Shown piece after piece: positions 61,265 through 64,000 of a stretch of 64,000 nucleotides of DNA. The notes beneath the pieces were generated by a model. It searched no databases. It had not been told where the DNA came from and saw only the letters and a program-made list of their open reading frames with translations. Both the position numbers and the translations under genes were made by a program. This stretch comes from Wuchereria bancrofti (lineage: Eukaryota > Nematoda > Chromadorea > Rhabditida > Onchocercidae), in assembly GCA_005281725.1 (NCBI GenBank), contig SSBO01000012.1, positions 21,716,779 through 21,780,778 on the forward strand, given 5' to 3'. Every line of letters begins with the position of its first letter. The stretch's first letter is position 1.

Positions 61265-61576
61265 ATTTCCCTTTTTTGAGTTTGATTTTGAACAAAGAAT
61301 TTGTTATATAGTTAACCTAACCTAACCAGTTGATTACTTTTTCAAATTCAAACTGCCATGATGTTGAATTCTTATAGTCCAAAGTGTATATTTTCGCTAT
61401 CGTCTTATCTTAGTTTGGCAGTATTATGCGGCAGAAGTGCTACTTTAAGCATTACATAAGTACATGTCAAAAATTAAATGGTCAATCTAGGTACTTCTAA
61501 AATTGTGATTATAGCAGATTAGTTTTTAGGCGTAATTACGTTTTGCATTTGAAGTTGGGATTGTCAGAATTAAATT

Positions 61577-63686
61577 ATGATGGAGCAAAACGAATTAGAA
61601 GATTATCGGTCGCAGGTTTGTGTATAATTTCTTCTCAATTGGTTTTTTTTCCTAAAGCTCAAATGTCGATCGATTGTGATCCTTTTCTCAATTTCATTAT
61701 CTTGGCATAAAGATAAAAATGATGAGTAGAATGTTCATTCAGATGGATTATAAATGAATTTTCTTGTCATGCAGTTAACATTTTTTTGTGTAAACATTTG
61801 TATGTGAAGTGATTCAAAAGGTTAATTGCACTGAACCAAATGTTACTAGACTAGTGTTACTTAAAATCTTGAGAAACAATTTCAGTATAAAATTCTTTCT
61901 TTTTCAGCTTAAAGAAATTGATGCAGAGCTTGAAACATGTACAGATCTTCAGAGAAGAAATACTCTGATGGATTCACATTCTGATTTAGTAGAGCTTATT
62001 GCACTTTTGACCGGTAAAAAGATTTCAGCTTTGATATAGAATGAATTTCACATTTTTTATATGCGAAGACTAACCATTGATCAGTCCAATAAATTTTTTT
62101 GCAAGCATAAATCTTGCGAAAAATTTTGGATATTGATGAACAAATCGTACTGTTTATTCCATTATCTAATTAAATAGTTAAATAGTAATGATTTCATTAA
62201 ATAAGAAAGCGTTGATTGAAGTTTGAATTATTTAATATTATATGCTGTTTTCGAAACCAAGAATGATTTTATAAGTATAACCAGATTTTTAATACATTAT
62301 GTAATTCTTTCAGATTTTGGAAAATTTATTCTATATGATTTTGCAAGCATTGTTAATTTTATTGCAGAAAATGAAACAACCTCGCTGACCGAACAAGATT
62401 TCAATGAAACTCGTACCAGCACTGACGTGCAAGATTCCAGTCAATTAATTGGAATGCACTGTCTTGCACCGTACAATCGAATTGTTGATCGTGCGGTGCA
62501 TTTTCACGACGCTGTCATTTTAGATTTTGTTGAAAATTCAAGTGAAGATGACCTCAAGGTATGTTAAGCTAACTAATTTTTGTAACTTTTCTTTATAATG
62601 AAAGCTGATATGGAACGTTAAAAATTGGTTACATCAATGAATTTTGTTATCGATAAAGTGAAACTTCAAAATCTTTAGACAGTATTTTATATGATTATAG
62701 GTCAAAGTATTATATGGTCATCCTCTAGAAGCAGCAATGAAACCTTGCGAATATTTTCTTAATGATCGTTGTAATTATGGAAATGAATGTCGCTTTTCGC
62801 ATGGTGAAGAAGTTTCGTTTTCAGCCCTTCGAGAATATCAGCAACCGGATATTTCGTATGTTTATAAACTATACCTTGCCGTGTTATTATTGCTTTATAA
62901 ATAGAGATTTAATCGTTACCTCTTAAATAAAAATTTAATTATCACCTCTCTCGATCAAAAAAAGTACTTTTTTATTTAGAATGATAAGAGAAAACTCACT
63001 TGTACTTGTATTGGGTGAAAATAAATTATGGAGCAGTGCTCGGGTTACTGCAATGGATGGTGAGAAATTAGCAGTTCGGTTATTGCTTACTGGGAAAGAA
63101 ATTGCTGTGGATCAGAATAAGATTTATCCAATTCCGCAACTAGCTAATGACGACGAAGGTTTCTTTTAAGCTCAAGTTTTTTAAAACTCCAAAACAATCG
63201 AAATTTCTTTCTGTTCTAATGAAATACTAAAGAACGAAACAGAAATTTGATGATGAGTCTTCTTTAGCTGCCCAGTTAAGCAATTATTTTATGAAGTAGG
63301 CTTAAAACGCTAGTCTTATAATCATTTCGAATGATATTTTATTGTTTCTTTAGTTAATTCAATATTTAGTCAATTTGATTATTATTTTCAGACAAAATCA
63401 ATCTCTGTAACCAATAAGCTTTCTTTAATGGGATTTAAATTTGAACTGAAACTACATGCTGCTTTAGATGAAGCTGCTAGGGATGATTTAGCAACAACTT
63501 CATGGAAAGAATATAAACAAGAAAGGCGTGGAAATGTTACTATCGGTGATATTGGTGATTGGGAGAAGCATACACGTGGTATCGGGATGAAGCTATTGTT
63601 GAAGATGGGTTATCGAGCTGGTGAAGGACTTGGAAGAAGATCTGATGGTATTGTACATGCCATACAGCCAGTGATTTTTCCCAAAA
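61577..63686 (+). CDS. ZGPAT-like CCCH zinc-finger and G-patch protein (3' end missing)
   Basis: Human ZGPAT is a nuclear CCCH/G-patch protein acting as a transcriptional repressor and splicing factor. Six exons are visible: 61577-61615, 61908-62013, 62368-62558, 62701-62855, 62980-63158, 63468-63686. The last ends in phase at a GTATGT donor, and the rest lies past the window. Order seen: N-terminal helical segment (EIDAELETCTDLQRRNTL...DLVELIALL) as in ZGPAT; CLAPYNR; a CCCH finger CEYFLNDRCNYGNECRFSH; a Tudor-like segment (VLVLGENKLWSSARV); then a G-patch (WEKHTRGIGMKLLLKMGY, GEGLGRRSDG). I chose the internal TTTAG acceptor before 63468 because the ACAAAATC acceptor further upstream breaks phase with exon 5. 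A TTGTCAG just before the start (two ATGs in tandem) could be a trans-splice acceptor. Confidence 0.9.
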
Positions 63687-64000
63687 GTATGTGAAATTTC
63701 ACTTTTCTCGGTTTTTTTTTTTTTTGGAAAAGCTTAATTAGTGTTATACGAGAATCAAAAGAGCTTAATTAGTACCGCTGCTTGGTCGTTCAGTAAAAAA
63801 TCTCTATTTTATGTTATACATTAGTATTGTGAAAATATAAGCTAACAGATATTTCACTAATTTTACTTCCAGATAATTATTTCGCTATTCTGCTGTTCAA
63901 AGTTTTTTATTTCTTTTGAAATTCTCCTTTGACTAAATTTTTTTCTGTGATCTTTATCCCACGTAAAAAAGGGATTTGTTTCTTTTTTTTTTTTTTAAAG
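63687..64000. other. Intron of the ZGPAT-like gene
   Basis: AT-rich sequence after the exon 6 donor. A CTTCCAG acceptor-like site near 63872 opens only a short frame ending in TGA without family resemblance, so I did not add an exon. Confidence 0.5.

Noticed and set aside
63392..63467. Earlier start for ZGPAT-like exon 6
   Set aside because: The frame is open from 63392, but the phase left by exon 5 (one base) does not fit there. The acceptor before 63468 restores it.

Overview
The window is nuclear DNA of a nematode, most likely a clade III filarial worm (genus inferred, not proven). It is very AT-rich. Genes are broken into many small exons with introns ending in TTTCAG-like acceptors, and the conserved proteins look like worm versions of dynamin, KNL-2, fidgetin-like 1 and ZGPAT. 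Long gene-poor tracts full of A/T homopolymers, microsatellites and short tandem repeats separate the genes. I see no bacterial, viral or Wolbachia-like insert, no tRNA or rRNA, and no CRISPR array. Gene models were built by hand from splice signals, with reading phase checked across every junction.

Layout. 1-226: last exon of an unrecognised plus-strand gene. 5302-8750 (+): a six-exon secreted cystine-knot protein resembling the trunk/PTTH/noggin group of ligands. 10745-11677 (-): a small two-exon secreted peptide. 11678-22772: 11 kb without a recognisable gene, holding several tandem repeats and an 8-N gap flanked by identical sequence. 22773-31508 (+): dynamin (dyn-1), 19 exons, complete. 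33247-39742 (-): a 17-exon centromere protein of the KNL-2/M18BP1 family with two SANTA modules, a CENP-C-like motif and a SANT/Myb domain. 42208-45929 (-): a C2H2 zinc-finger transcription factor with three fingers. Its first two exons lie in a 1,692-bp block that is repeated exactly after a single N, almost certainly a scaffolding artefact. 48189-55980: gene-poor, with a candidate miRNA-type hairpin and a 32-bp tandem repeat. 55981-60999 (+): fidgetin-like AAA ATPase (figl-1), 13 exons. 61577 to beyond the right edge (+): a ZGPAT-like CCCH zinc-finger/G-patch protein, cut by the window.

Functional themes. Dynamin acts in membrane scission, KNL-2 in CENP-A loading at holocentric centromeres, FIGL-1 in microtubule severing or recombination control, and ZGPAT-like proteins in transcription or splicing. 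These are housekeeping genes with no obvious joint pathway. figl-1 and the ZGPAT-like gene lie head-to-tail about 580 bp apart and might be co-transcribed. The most unusual content is the trunk/PTTH-like ligand, the doubled SANTA module of KNL-2, the small peptide gene, the hairpin near 50.8 kb and the two assembly artefacts.
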